Origin: CAVVIH01 sp963748295 | GTDB lineage: Bacteria; Acidobacteriota; Vicinamibacteria; Vicinamibacterales; 2-12-FULL-66-21 | Direction of reading: 5' to 3' | DNA: 64,000 bases | Assembly: GCA_963748295.1 (NCBI GenBank) | Contig: CAVVIH010000005.1 | Location: forward strand, 62,001-126,000 | Shown here: piece after piece, positions 39,101-48,200 of the stretch | Numbering within the stretch: position 1 is the stretch's first letter | Layout: every line of letters begins with the position of its first letter | The notes under the pieces: model-generated | Databases searched by the model: none | Told to the model about the DNA's origin: nothing | What the model saw: the letters and a program-made list of their open reading frames with translations, nothing else | Translations under genes and position numbers: made by a program

Positions 39101-40050
39101 GCAATCAGCAGCGTCAGCGAGGCTGGGGGAACACCGCTCGAGACCGACGCCAGTCCGACCCAGACGAGACCAGCGCCGGCAGCCAGCAGCAGTCCGGCGC
39201 GCGCCGTGAGCGTCAGCACGTCCCGCGCGGACGCCGCGCGCGCGCGGCGATCGAGCAGCGGACCGATCAGCAGGAGCAGCGTGATGCCGCACGCGACCAC
39301 CACCAGCGCCGTAATCTGACGACGGAGGTGCGTGCGTGCGGAACGAAGATCAACAGCGGATACCGAGGCCTCGGCGAGAGGCTCCCCAGAAGGCGTCCTC
39401 AGCAGAAACGCGCCGGGACGAAGACGCTCGCCGGCGCCCTCCCAGCGCGTCCGCAAGGACACGGGCGCGATTGGCGTCGGCAGCTTGTAGTCCGTCGGCC
39501 GGATGGTCGTACCGGGCCCGCCGCGAGAGAGCACATGCTCCGCTGCGACGGTACCGACCCGCCTTCCGTCCGCCGCAATGATCGGTTCAACGTGAACGAG
39601 GCGCAGTCCGACCGGGGATTGCGCCAGGAAGAACGCGGGAGGTCCGCCGATTCTTTCCGGCGGAATATCCGACGAGCGTCCGACCCACGCCTTCGCGTCG
39701 CCGTGCTGGTTGTAGAGCGCGACCGCCAGGTCGTCGGTGGAATCGACCTCCGTCTTCTCGCGCTCGACCAGATCGAACAGCGTGCGCGCGCCGTCGGAGG
39801 CCGCAAGCGCGCGCGAGGTCTCGGGACTGGTCGCAATCTCGCCAGCCACGCGCGCCAGCGACGCGGACAGGCGCGAAAACTCCTCAGAGACGTGGGCTTC
39901 CACACGGGCGAATGCCGTGGCATCCGACGGGCCGAGACGCCAAAGCTCGTACGCACCCCCGGCCAGGCCCAGCAGCGTAGCCGCGGTCAGACCTGCGGCG
40001 AGCAGCCGCCGCCAGCTGACTGTACGTTCGATGCCAATTACAGAGGGCAC
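36151..40050 (-). CDS. very large NtrY-like sensor histidine kinase
   Basis: A 1299-residue protein if the GTG at 40050 is used. One N-terminal helix precedes a CHASE-like extracellular region (about residues 40-200). Then there are about ten to twelve membrane helices, a second sensor region and a further helix pair. The C-terminal kinase has HAMP (RRIARGDFDARIAVRSADEL), the H-box MARQVAHEIKNPLTPIQL with His1093, the N-box (ALANIVENALHAM) and ATP-lid motifs (DTGVGMDEESLARVFEPYF, GTGLGLPIARR). The C-terminal part is like NtrY; the N-terminal membrane part is far longer. No response regulator gene is adjacent. A heptamer array lies at its 3' end. Confidence 0.85.
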   Translation of the reverse strand: MPSVIGIERTVSWRRLLAAGLTAATLLGLAGGAYELWRLGPSDATAFARVEAHVSEEFSRLSASLARVAGEIATSPETSRALAASDGARTLFDLVEREKTEVDSTDDLAVALYNQHGDAKAWVGRSSDIPPERIGGPPAFFLAQSPVGLRLVHVEPIIAADGRRVGTVAAEHVLSRGGPGTTIRPTDYKLPTPIAPVSLRTRWEGAGERLRPGAFLLRTPSGEPLAEASVSAVDLRSARTHLRRQITALVVVACGITLLLLIGPLLDRRARAASARDVLTLTARAGLLLAAGAGLVWVGLASVSSGVPPASLTLLIASAAAACLMGLAVSPVSRLHLRYRGARRPPSAAPGPYVAVHLLAGSAAALLIVLFALLLDRVGNSVTLDLQNFSLYPWDGSRMLLVAGTLALHTALLWAAALTLAAAPTAWRLPRRIGGDNVLLLALWILPAVLAAVLTAVLRWPISVTGLLLSASACAVAALAGRRLAPWYRHATVATRIFTLFLAFLVPALLLDPMINFFARRATEELITTRFAVEAQEHPQAIQKQMADARAEIDDLTLLPDLVRDAKPPATADAAFLVWSETVLAHARLTSSVELYNRTGELVSRFALNLPEYTGAAQNPQPATACDWDAFGEGARFGSEERSLLHAERNICVYNANGVPAEIAGTIVVHVAFDYRALPFISSPDPYFEVFRTSDEFVAGEATPGADVDVAIYGWGRRPIYTSARSAWPIPDDLFTRIYKSREPFWATIRRDDETWRVHFSNDRWRIFAIGYPTPTLFDHLVHLAELTTLAGFAFVLVLLGTALFTRASRERPRVGRALLREIRASFYRKLFLAFVLASIIPVVTLALVIRAYFAELLRDDVRAAASGTAAVAQRVIESSDPLLRRGPDGVLSVSDDMMIWISQVIDQDVNIFVGPGLEATSERDLFASGLLPTRTPYQVYRAIAIERLPSFVNEDAIGNFPYMIAAAPVRAAGQDAILTVPLTLRRQEIEGDIAELDRGIHLAALFFILLGAAIGLSLAERIADPVRRLTLATRRIARGDFDARIAVRSADELKRLVDAFNSMAAELKTQRAQLERTHRLEAWAEMARQVAHEIKNPLTPIQLSAEHLKRVHADRGEPLGPVLETCVESILGQVRLLRQISAEFSSFASSPTARRAAVDVVELVSEVIDPYRTGLTDRIAIENRVNGSLPRVVVDRSLITRALANIVENALHAMPGKGSLTIDAAADEAFVAVVIRDTGVGMDEESLARVFEPYFSTKAAGTGLGLPIARRNVEASGGTVEVTSAKGRGTTVTMKLPR

Positions 40051-40090
40051 TTCAAAGCAGGATACCGCAAAGGTAAACTGGAATTGTTCG

Positions 40091-41110
40091 ATGCCCCAAC
40101 CCCCAGGCCTGAAGGTTGCGCTCAAACGCGGTGCCCTGTTGACGGCCGCCAACTGGCCGCTGGTCGCCGTGCAGTTCATCGCCGAATCGACGCTGAAACT
40201 GCTGCTTGCCGTCCCCGTCGTCGGGGGCGTGGCCCTGGTCGTGTTGCTGCTCGACGCCGAGGCGGGGACACTGCTCGCCGGGGACCTGCGGCTGGTGTTC
40301 ACCGCGGTGATCGGCGCGCTGCGCGAGAATCCGGCTGCGCTCGCGGCGTTCGTCCTCTCGTCGCTGATCGTGCTGGTCGGAGGATCGGTCCTCACGTTCG
40401 TCGTCAAGAGCGGCACCGTCGTGACGCTCGCCCAGGCGGAAGCATTCGCCGGCTCGATCGAACGCCCGCCGCTGCGGCTCCACCAACTGAAGCGCGCGAA
40501 CCGGACCGCCATCGAGCCCTTCCTCGAGGCCTGCCGCCGGTTCTGGCGGCGTTACGTCCGGCTCGGGCTCTGTCTCCTGCTTCTTTACGGGCTCTTGTAT
40601 GGGATCACGCTGGCGGCCGCGACCTACCTCGGATTGCTGATCGGCGGCTATGCAATGGCCGACAACGTCGCCGTCCTGCTCGGCGGAACCGTCATCGCGG
40701 TGGTGGTCTCGAGCATCCTGTTCATCCTCACGTCGGTCGTCAACCTCATCTACCTGCTGACCCAGATGGTGATTGCGGTCGAGGATGTGAGCGTGCGGCG
40801 GGCGCTGTGGCAGGTGTTCCGGTTCGGGCGGCAGCGCCTGAGCGCGATCGCGGGGATCTTCGGCGTCGTGCTCGTGCTCGTGGTGCTGGCGGTGGTCGCT
40901 TCGATTCTCGGCGCCTTCGGTCTCGGATTCATCTCGTGGGTCCCAGGCGCCGCGCTCGCCGTGCTGCCGCTGCAGGTCGCCGCCTGGCTGCTTCGTGGAT
41001 TCGTCTTTCAATACCTCGCGTTGACCGCGCTCGGCGCGTACCTCACTCAATACCGGCACTATCAGCACGGCACCGATCTGACTGCCATTCCAGGACAACG
41101 TCTCGCATGA
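40091..41110 (+). CDS. multi-pass membrane protein, unknown function
   Basis: A 339-residue protein with about six membrane helices, such as LLLAVPVVGGVALVVLLL, AFVLSSLIVLVGGSVLTFVV and LGLCLLLLYGLLYGITLAA, separated by short loops with FGRQRLSAIAG and VAVEDVSVRRALWQVF. The family is not recognised; the pattern resembles DUF975/DUF4013-type membrane proteins. It is divergent from the sensor kinase with a 40-bp spacer, and the aminotransferase start overlaps its stop as ATGA. The divergent arrangement may mean shared regulation. Confidence 0.7.
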   Translation: MPQPPGLKVALKRGALLTAANWPLVAVQFIAESTLKLLLAVPVVGGVALVVLLLDAEAGTLLAGDLRLVFTAVIGALRENPAALAAFVLSSLIVLVGGSVLTFVVKSGTVVTLAQAEAFAGSIERPPLRLHQLKRANRTAIEPFLEACRRFWRRYVRLGLCLLLLYGLLYGITLAAATYLGLLIGGYAMADNVAVLLGGTVIAVVVSSILFILTSVVNLIYLLTQMVIAVEDVSVRRALWQVFRFGRQRLSAIAGIFGVVLVLVVLAVVASILGAFGLGFISWVPGAALAVLPLQVAAWLLRGFVFQYLALTALGAYLTQYRHYQHGTDLTAIPGQRLA

Positions 41111-42387
41111 TCAATTACGACGCATTTCTCTCACGGGCCGCCGAACAGATGAAGGAATCGGCGATCCGCAAAATGGGTGGTGTGCTCGCGCAGGGGCGCG
41201 ACATCGTCTCCTTCGCGCCCGGGTATCCGGCGCCGCAGACCTTCGCGTGGACCGACTTTCAGGAGATCGCCCGCGAGCTGTTGTCGGGAAGCGACGCCTC
41301 GGTGTTGCAGTACGGCCCGACGCGCGGACATCGGCCGCTGCTCGACGTCATCTCGGGGATCATGGCGCAGCGAGGCGTCAAGACGCCGACGGAACGGCTT
41401 CTCGTGACGACGGGGTCGCAGCAGGGGCTCGACCTCGTCGCGCGCGTGCTGCTCGACCCGGGTGATGTCGTCCTCGTCGAGCTGCCGACCTACACCGGGG
41501 CGATCACCGCGTTCCGGAACGTCCAGGCAAAGATGGTCGGCGTCCGCCAGGAGGCCGACGGCATCGACCTCGGCGCGCTGGACGAGACCGTCGACCGGCT
41601 GCAGCACGAGGGCCGGCGGATCCGGTTCCTCTATGTCGTCCCCAACTTCCAGAACCCGACAGGGCTGCTGATCGGACGCGAGAAACGCCGCGCGCTCCTC
41701 GAATGGGCGGAGCGCCACAACCTTCTCATCGTCGAAGACGACCCGTATCGCGATCTCTACTTCGAGGACTCGGCCGGGGAGGAGGACGTCCGGCCGATCA
41801 AGGCCGACGACGCCGGCGGGCGGGTGGTGTATTTGAGCAGCTTCTCGAAGACGCTCGCGCCCGGCTATCGCGTCGCGTGGATCGACGCGCCGGCCCCGCT
41901 TGCGGCGAAACTCGAGATGGCCAAGCAGGCGACCGACCTCCTGACCGGCGCCCTCGATCAGCGCATCGTCTACGAAGCATGCCGGCGGGGCGTCCTCGAT
42001 CGCCAGCTGCCGATGCTGCGGGCGCACTATCAGCAGAAGCGCGACGTCATGGTGGCCGCGCTCAAGAAAGAACTGGGATCGCAGGTGACGTGGCCCGATC
42101 CGCGCGGCGGGTTCTTCCTGTGGGCGACGCTGCCCGCATCGATCGACAGCGACGCGATGGTGCCGCGCGCGGTGGAGCACGGCGTCATCTACGTCTCCGG
42201 CGACGCGTTCTTCGTCGACTCGCATGCCGCGCGCCAGGGCGCGAACATCATCCGTCTGTCGTTCTCCGCGCCGACGCCGGCGCGCATCGAGGAAGGCGTG
42301 AAGCGGCTCGCCGCGGCCATCGTCGAGGAGCTTCAGCTCAGACCGGGAGCTTCGGAATCGGCAGGGCAGTCCCGGGCAGCGCGCTGA
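41107..42387 (+). CDS. PLP-dependent aminotransferase, fold type I (LysN/2-aminoadipate-like)
   Basis: A 426-residue protein. DIVSFAPGYPAPQTFAWTDF and QYGPTRGHRPLLDVISGIMAQRG form the N-terminal substrate region; LVTTGSQQGLDLVARVLLDPGD, YVVPNFQNPTG and VEDDPYRDLYF hold cofactor-binding residues. SSFSKTLAPGYRVAW carries the PLP-binding Lys. This family includes 2-aminoadipate and aromatic aminotransferases without a DNA-binding domain, so it is not a MocR regulator. The start overlaps the membrane-protein stop (ATGA). Its 3' end overlaps the convergent PQQ-propeller gene by 50 bp. Substrate not determined. Confidence 0.85.
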   Translation: MINYDAFLSRAAEQMKESAIRKMGGVLAQGRDIVSFAPGYPAPQTFAWTDFQEIARELLSGSDASVLQYGPTRGHRPLLDVISGIMAQRGVKTPTERLLVTTGSQQGLDLVARVLLDPGDVVLVELPTYTGAITAFRNVQAKMVGVRQEADGIDLGALDETVDRLQHEGRRIRFLYVVPNFQNPTGLLIGREKRRALLEWAERHNLLIVEDDPYRDLYFEDSAGEEDVRPIKADDAGGRVVYLSSFSKTLAPGYRVAWIDAPAPLAAKLEMAKQATDLLTGALDQRIVYEACRRGVLDRQLPMLRAHYQQKRDVMVAALKKELGSQVTWPDPRGGFFLWATLPASIDSDAMVPRAVEHGVIYVSGDAFFVDSHAARQGANIIRLSFSAPTPARIEEGVKRLAAAIVEELQLRPGASESAGQSRAAR

Positions 42388-43513
42388 GCGGTACGAACGG
42401 CAGGGCCGGGGGCGCGGGCGGCGCTTCGGCGGCGAGCACGAGCAGCCAGGGCTTGCCGACTTCGTTGCTGATGATCGCAAGCCGTCCCGGCTGTCCGGTC
42501 ACAGGAGGGATCAGCACGGGCGGCGTCGCCGCCTGGACGGGAAGCGTGAGCTGAACCGCTGGTTTGTTCGTCCCGACCTTGTAGGCGGGAAGGACCGCGG
42601 TGCGTCCGGGAACGGCGACGTGCGAGCCGGTCAGCATCGGACCGCCAATCGGCCGGTACCCGATATCCTGCTGCCACTCGCGCGACCCTGTTGATCGCCG
42701 GAAGCCACGCAGCAGGTTGTCCATCGAGGCAGTGAACACCCACATGTCGTCCGCGGCCGCGACGCCGACGATTGCCGCGCCAACCAACTGCCGCCATTCC
42801 TCTTTGCCAGTGGGCGCACGCAGGCAGACGAAGTCCTTCCCATTCGCGCCGACGTACACGCGATTGTCGTAGACGAGCGGTTCGGTCGGATTGATACCCA
42901 CGGTCTGGTCCCACACGACCGCGCCGGATGTCAGGTCGAGGGCGATGATCCGGCCATCGACCCGCGGCACGTAGAGCCGATCGCCGTCGATCGCCGAACG
43001 CTGGGCCATCGGCGCGATCGTTTTGGACCAGACCTCAACACCGTCCGCCGCGCGAAGGGCGGTCAACGTCTCCCCCGAGGTGAGGATCACCCAGCCGCCG
43101 CGCACGACCGGGGGCGCGCCGAGCAGATCGATGTTCTTCGTCCATTTCACATCGCCGGTCGTCGCGACAAGGCCATGCACCGCACCCTTGACCGGCACCA
43201 CGACCAGGTCGTCGGCTGCCGCGAGCGCCGTGGTCGCCGCCAGTTCAGCGGTCCAGCTATCCTTCTTGTCAGCGATCCGCGTCGCGGAGATGCGGCCGGA
43301 CTGCAGCGCGACGATGACATGACCGCCGGCCACTACAGGCGGCGCGATCGCGCCGGCGGAAACTTCGGTTGTCCACTCGATCGCGGACGGGAAAACACGG
43401 AACCCCTCGTCGTTGTCCTGATCGTGAGCGGCTAGCGCGGCGCTCGCAAGCATCCAGATCGCCACAGTTGGGGCGATGAGCCTACAAGATATGGTGGTGA
43501 GATGCCGACGCAC
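42338..43513 (-). CDS. exported PQQ-like beta-propeller repeat protein
   Basis: A 391-residue protein with a signal peptide (ISCRLIAPTVAIWMLASAALA). The body consists of PQQ-type blades: VVAGGHVIVALQSGRISATRIADKKDSW, GLVATTGDVKWTKNID, ALDLTSGAVVWDQTV and CLRAPTGKEEWRQLV. It resembles BamB or quinoprotein-dehydrogenase-like propellers but has no cofactor-binding residues that I can identify, so a scaffold role is likely. The C-terminal tail is proline-rich (PPAPPALPFVPL). It overlaps the aminotransferase gene on the opposite strand. Confidence 0.82.
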   Translation of the reverse strand: MRRHLTTISCRLIAPTVAIWMLASAALAAHDQDNDEGFRVFPSAIEWTTEVSAGAIAPPVVAGGHVIVALQSGRISATRIADKKDSWTAELAATTALAAADDLVVVPVKGAVHGLVATTGDVKWTKNIDLLGAPPVVRGGWVILTSGETLTALRAADGVEVWSKTIAPMAQRSAIDGDRLYVPRVDGRIIALDLTSGAVVWDQTVGINPTEPLVYDNRVYVGANGKDFVCLRAPTGKEEWRQLVGAAIVGVAAADDMWVFTASMDNLLRGFRRSTGSREWQQDIGYRPIGGPMLTGSHVAVPGRTAVLPAYKVGTNKPAVQLTLPVQAATPPVLIPPVTGQPGRLAIISNEVGKPWLLVLAAEAPPAPPALPFVPLSALPGTALPIPKLPV

Positions 43514-43531
43514 ACCTTATAATAGCGGTTC

Positions 43532-43627
43532 TGATCAGCCATCAGCTATCAGCCGTCAGCCCTCAGCTATCAGCGATGCGCTGTGAGCCCCGAGCTGAAC
43601 GCTGACGGCCGAGAGCTGACAGCTTCC
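43532..43627. repeat. inverted heptamer array, CAGCTAT/AGCTGAC family
   Basis: The left half reads CATCAGCTATCAGCCGTCAG, the right half CTGACGGCCGAGAGCTGACA; together they form a long imperfect hairpin. It ends 4 bp before the GTG start of guaA and overlaps the usual Shine-Dalgarno site. Confidence 0.75.
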
Positions 43628-43631
43628 TAAC

Positions 43632-45167
43632 GTGACCCATCAGACCATCGTTGTTCTCGATTTCGGCTCCCAGTTCACACAACTGATAGCCCGTCGTCTC
43701 CGCGAGTTGTCGGTCTACTCGGAGATACTGCCCTTCGACACGACGCTCGACGAGATTCAACGGCGAAAACCGGTTGGAATCATTCTTTCAGGCGGACCGA
43801 AGAGCGTCTCGGAAACGGGAGCGCCGCGCTGCGATCCGGGCGTCGTGTCGGTCGGCGTGCCGGTGCTCGGCATCTGCTACGGGATGCAGTTGATGACGGA
43901 CATCCTGGGCGGGGAGGTGGCGCCGGCGCCGCACCGCGAGTACGGCCTGGCGACGATCAAGATCGAGCCCGGCGCGCCGTTGTTTGCCGCGATTCCGTCG
44001 GAGCTGCGCGTCTGGGCGAGCCACGGCGACTTCGTCAAGATCGCGCCCGCGGGATTTGCCGTCACCGCCACGACGACGAACGCGCCGGTCGCGGCGATGG
44101 CCGCGCCGGAGCGCGGATTGTACGCGTTGCTCTTCCATCCGGAGGTCGCGCACACCGATCGCGGCCTCGAGATCCTGCGCAACTTCGCGTTCGGCGTCTG
44201 CGGCTGCACCGGCGACTGGACGATGAGGTCGTTCGTGGAGGAGGCGACGGCGCGCATCCGCGAGCAGGTCGGCAGCGGCCGCGTGGTGTGCGGCCTGAGC
44301 GGCGGCGTCGACTCGACGGTGGCGGCGCTGTTGATTCACCGCGCGATCGGCGACCGCCTGACGTGCATCTTCGTCGACAACGGGGTGCTGCGGCTGGACG
44401 AAGCCGCGCAGATCCGGAGACGGTTCGAGAGGCTGAAGCTGTCGCTCGTCTTCGTGGACGCGTCGCGGCTCTTTCTCGACAGGCTGACCGGCATCACCGA
44501 TCCGGAGCAGAAGCGGAAGATCATCGGCGCCACGTTCATCGACGTGTTCGAAGACGAAGCGGGGAAGGTGGGCGACTTCGACTTCCTCGCGCAGGGGACG
44601 CTGTATCCGGACGTCATCGAAAGCGTTTCGGTGATCGGGCCGTCGCACGTGATCAAGAGCCATCACAACGTCGGCGGGCTTCCCGACCGGATGCGCTTCA
44701 AGCTCGTGGAGCCGCTTCGGCAGCTGTTCAAGGACGAAGTGCGTGCCGTCGGCAGCGAGCTTGCGCTGGAGGACGAGTTCGTGTGGCGCCAGCCGTTCCC
44801 GGGACCGGGCCTCGCGGTGCGGATTCTCGGCGAGGTGACGGAGTCCCGGCTGAACCTCGTGCGGCGCGCGGATCACATCGTCGCCGAGGAAGTGAAACGC
44901 GGCGGGTATTACCGCCGGCTCTGGCAGTCGTTTGCCGTCCTCCTGCCGGTGCAGAGCGTCGGCGTGATGGGTGACGCGCGGACCTACGAGTACACGATCG
45001 CGATCAGGGCGGTGGAGAGCCGCGACGGCATGACCGCGGACTGGGCGCGGCTGCCTCACGATCTGCTGGCGACGATTTCGTCCCGCATCGTGAACGAAGT
45101 GAAAGGCATCAACCGCGTGGTGTACGACATCAGCTCGAAGCCGCCATCGACGATCGAGTGGGAATAA
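43632..45167 (+). CDS. guaA: GMP synthase (glutamine-hydrolysing)
   Basis: A 511-residue protein that converts XMP to GMP (EC 6.3.5.2). The N-terminal class I glutamine amidotransferase has VLGICYGMQLMTD with Cys82 and the His/Glu pair in FHPEVAHTDRG. The ATP pyrophosphatase domain begins at about residue 205 with GLSGGVDSTVAALLIHRA, and the C-terminal dimerisation domain has WRQPFPGPGLAVRILGEV and ends SKPPSTIEWE. The length is normal. The start is GTG 43632, directly behind a heptamer array. It ends 51 bp before dnaE. Confidence 0.97.
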   Translation: MTHQTIVVLDFGSQFTQLIARRLRELSVYSEILPFDTTLDEIQRRKPVGIILSGGPKSVSETGAPRCDPGVVSVGVPVLGICYGMQLMTDILGGEVAPAPHREYGLATIKIEPGAPLFAAIPSELRVWASHGDFVKIAPAGFAVTATTTNAPVAAMAAPERGLYALLFHPEVAHTDRGLEILRNFAFGVCGCTGDWTMRSFVEEATARIREQVGSGRVVCGLSGGVDSTVAALLIHRAIGDRLTCIFVDNGVLRLDEAAQIRRRFERLKLSLVFVDASRLFLDRLTGITDPEQKRKIIGATFIDVFEDEAGKVGDFDFLAQGTLYPDVIESVSVIGPSHVIKSHHNVGGLPDRMRFKLVEPLRQLFKDEVRAVGSELALEDEFVWRQPFPGPGLAVRILGEVTESRLNLVRRADHIVAEEVKRGGYYRRLWQSFAVLLPVQSVGVMGDARTYEYTIAIRAVESRDGMTADWARLPHDLLATISSRIVNEVKGINRVVYDISSKPPSTIEWE

Positions 45168-45217
45168 GTGATTTGGGAATAGCGATTTGGGATTTGGGAT
45201 TTGATTTCTGATTTGTG
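45166..45217. repeat. heptamer array, GATTTGG family
   Basis: Seven or so units (GATTTGG, GATTTGA, GATTTGT) fill the whole guaA-dnaE spacer and extend into the dnaE start, which reads GTGATGTCTGATTTC. No Shine-Dalgarno is visible. Confidence 0.75.
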
Positions 45218-48200
45218 ATGTCTGATTTCGTCCATCTGCATCTGCACTCCGAGTTCTCGCTGCTCGACGGCGCCTGCCGGATCGAGGAGCTGCTCGACCG
45301 CGCCGCGGAGCTGCGGATGCCGGCGCTCGCCATCACCGAGCACGGCAACATGTTCTCGTCGATCTCGTTCCACGATCAGGCGCGCAAGCGGGGCATCAAC
45401 CCGATCCTCGGCTGCGAGGTCTATGTCGCGCCGGGCGATCGGCGTACGAAGAACGGCACGCCGGGGGAAACGGCGAATCACCTCGTCCTGCTGGCCGAAA
45501 CCAAAGAGGGCTATCACAACCTGATCAAGCTCGTGTCGGCCGGCTATACCGAAGGGTTCTACTACAAGCCGCGCATCGACAAGGATCTGCTCGCGCAGCA
45601 CGCGCGCGGGCTGATCGGGCTGAGCAGCTGCCTCAAGGGCGAGGTTGCGACCGGCATCCGCACCGAGCAGCAGCAGAAGGCCATTCACGCCGCCGCGACG
45701 TATCGCGACATCCTCGGACCCGGAAACTTCTTTCTCGAGATGCAGTACCAGGGCATCGAGGAGCAGACGATCGTCAACACCGGGCTGCTGCCGATTGCGT
45801 CCGAGCTGGGCCTGCCGCTCGTCTGCACCAACGACGTCCATTACCTGAAGAATTCCGACTTCAAGCCGCACGACATCCTGCTGTGCATCGGGACGGGGAA
45901 GACGGTCAACGACGTGGACCGCCTGCGCTATCACGGCGATCAGTTCTATCTGAAGACGCCGGACGAGATGGCGGTCATCTTCAAGGATCACCCCGACGCG
46001 CTGGCGAACACGCTGCGGATCGCCGAGCGGGTCAACGTCGATCTCTCCGGCACGATCAATCACCTGCCGAACTTCGACGTGCCGCCGGGCTTCACGCTCG
46101 ACGAGTACTTCGAGCACGTCGTGCGTGAGGGCTTCCAGCAGCGGCTCGAGCGGCTGAAGGAGCTCGCCGCGCGCGGGGTGCTGCGGAGCACCATCGACGA
46201 GTACGAACGGCGGCTCGCCTACGAAATCGAGATGATCAAGCAGATGAAGTACCCGGGTACTTCCTGATCGTCTGGGACTTCATCCGCTACGCGCGCGAGC
46301 AGGACATTCCGGTCGGCCCGGGGCGTGGATCGGCGGCGGGCAGCTTCGTCGCCTATTGCCTGCGGATCACCGACGTCGATCCGATCGAGTACGACCTCAT
46401 CTTCGAGCGCTTCCTGAACCCCGAGCGCGTGTCGCTGCCCGACATCGACATCGACTTCTGCGAGCGGCGGCGCGGCGAGGTCATCGACTACGTCACCCGG
46501 AAATACGGGCGCGAGAACGTCGCGCAGATCATTACGTTCGGGACCATGAAGGCGCGCGCCGTCGTGCGCGACGTCGCGCGGGTGATGGACATCCCTTATG
46601 CCGACGCCGATCGGGTGGCGAAAGCCGTGCCGCCGGCGCTCGACATGACGCTCGCCAAGGCGCTGGAGGAAAGCGCCACGCTCCGGGAACTGCAGCAGAA
46701 GGACGAGCGCATCAAGGAGCTGCTGACCGTCGCGCAGCGCCTCGAAGGGATGACCCGTCACGCCTCCGTGCACGCGGCCGGCGTCGTCATCGCGCCGCGG
46801 CCGCTCACCGAGTTCATCCCGCTCTACAAGAGCCAGAAGGACGAAATCGTCACGCAGTGGGCGATGAAGGAGGTCGAGCGGGTCGGCCTCCTGAAGATGG
46901 ACTTCCTCGGGCTCAGCACGCTCACGCTCATCGACGACTGCCTCGCCGAGATCAAGAAGACCACCGGCGTCGAGATCGACATCGACGACATCCCGCGCGA
47001 CGACGGGAAGACCTACAAGCTGTTCAGCGACGGGCAGACGTATGGCGTGTTCCAGTTCGAGAGCTCCGGGATGCGCGAGTTACTGCGCAAGGCGAAGCCC
47101 GAGCGGCTCGACGACCTGATCGCGCTCAACGCGCTCTATCGTCCCGGACCGTTGAAGAGCGGGATGGTCGACGACTTCGTCGCGCGCAAGCAGGGCAAGA
47201 CGGAAGTCAAGTACGAGCTGCCGCAGCTCGAGCCGATTCTCGCCGACACCTACGGCGTCATCGCCTATCAGGAACAGGTCATGCGCATCGCCGCGGTGCT
47301 GGCCGGGTTCTCGATGGGCCAGTCCGACGTCCTCCGCAAGGCGATGGGGAAGAAGGACCCGAAGGTCATGGCCAAGCAGCGCGAGGCCTTCATGACCGGC
47401 GCGCGCGCCAAAGGGGTCAACGAGAAGAAGGCCGCGAAGATCTTCGATCTGATGGAGTACTTCGCCGGCTACGGCTTCAACAAGTCGCACTCGACCACCT
47501 ACGCCTGGGTGGCCTACCAGACGGCGTATCTCAAGGCGAATTACACCTGGCACTTCTTCGCGGCGCTGCTGACGATCGAAGCGGCGAACACGGACAAGCT
47601 GGCGATGTACCTCGGCGAGTGCCGCGAGCTTGGCGTGCCGATCCTGCCGCCCGATCTCAACTCGAGCGAGCTGCGCTTCACGGTGACGCCGGAGGGCGTC
47701 CGCTTCGGCCTCTGCGCGGTGAAAAACGTCGGCGAAGGCGCGATCCTGTCGATGCTCGGCGTGCGTCAGGAGCGCGGCCGCATCGATTCGCTCTACGGCT
47801 TGTGCGAGCACGCCGACTTGCGCCTCGTGAACAAGCGCGTGCTCGAGAGCCTGATCAAGGCCGGCGCGGTCGATTCGATCGAGCCGGGCGCCGCGCCGGC
47901 GCGGGTCAGCCGCGCCAGGCAGTTCGCCGCGGTGGACCGCGCGATCGAAAACGGCGGACGCCATCAGCGCGACCGCGACAAGGGTCAGAACCAGCTGTTC
48001 GGCGGCGGCGACGACGACGGGCCGTCGCCGGCGGGGCTGCTGCCCGATGCGCCGCCGTGGAGCGAAGCGCAGCAGCTCGCATTCGAGAAAGAGGCGCTCG
48101 GCCTCTACATGAGCGGCCATCCGCTCGAACGCTTCGCGCAGGAGCTGAAGATCTTCGGCGCCCGGCGCGTCGGCGACCTGACCGCCTCGGAAGCCGACCT

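Noticed and set aside
36412..42387. An almost 2000-codon open frame on the plus strand through the sensor kinase gene
   Set aside because: Its first part is antisense to a gene with complete kinase motifs, is Arg/Gln/Asp-rich low-complexity sequence typical of GC-rich shadow frames, and only its last part is real (the aminotransferase, which has its own start).
41107..42387. MocR-type regulator
   Set aside because: There is no N-terminal GntR helix-turn-helix; the protein begins directly with the aminotransferase fold.
46240..46270. Programmed frameshifting in dnaE
   Set aside because: There is no slippery heptamer or downstream structure at the break, and the other breaks in the window look alike; a missing base is simpler.
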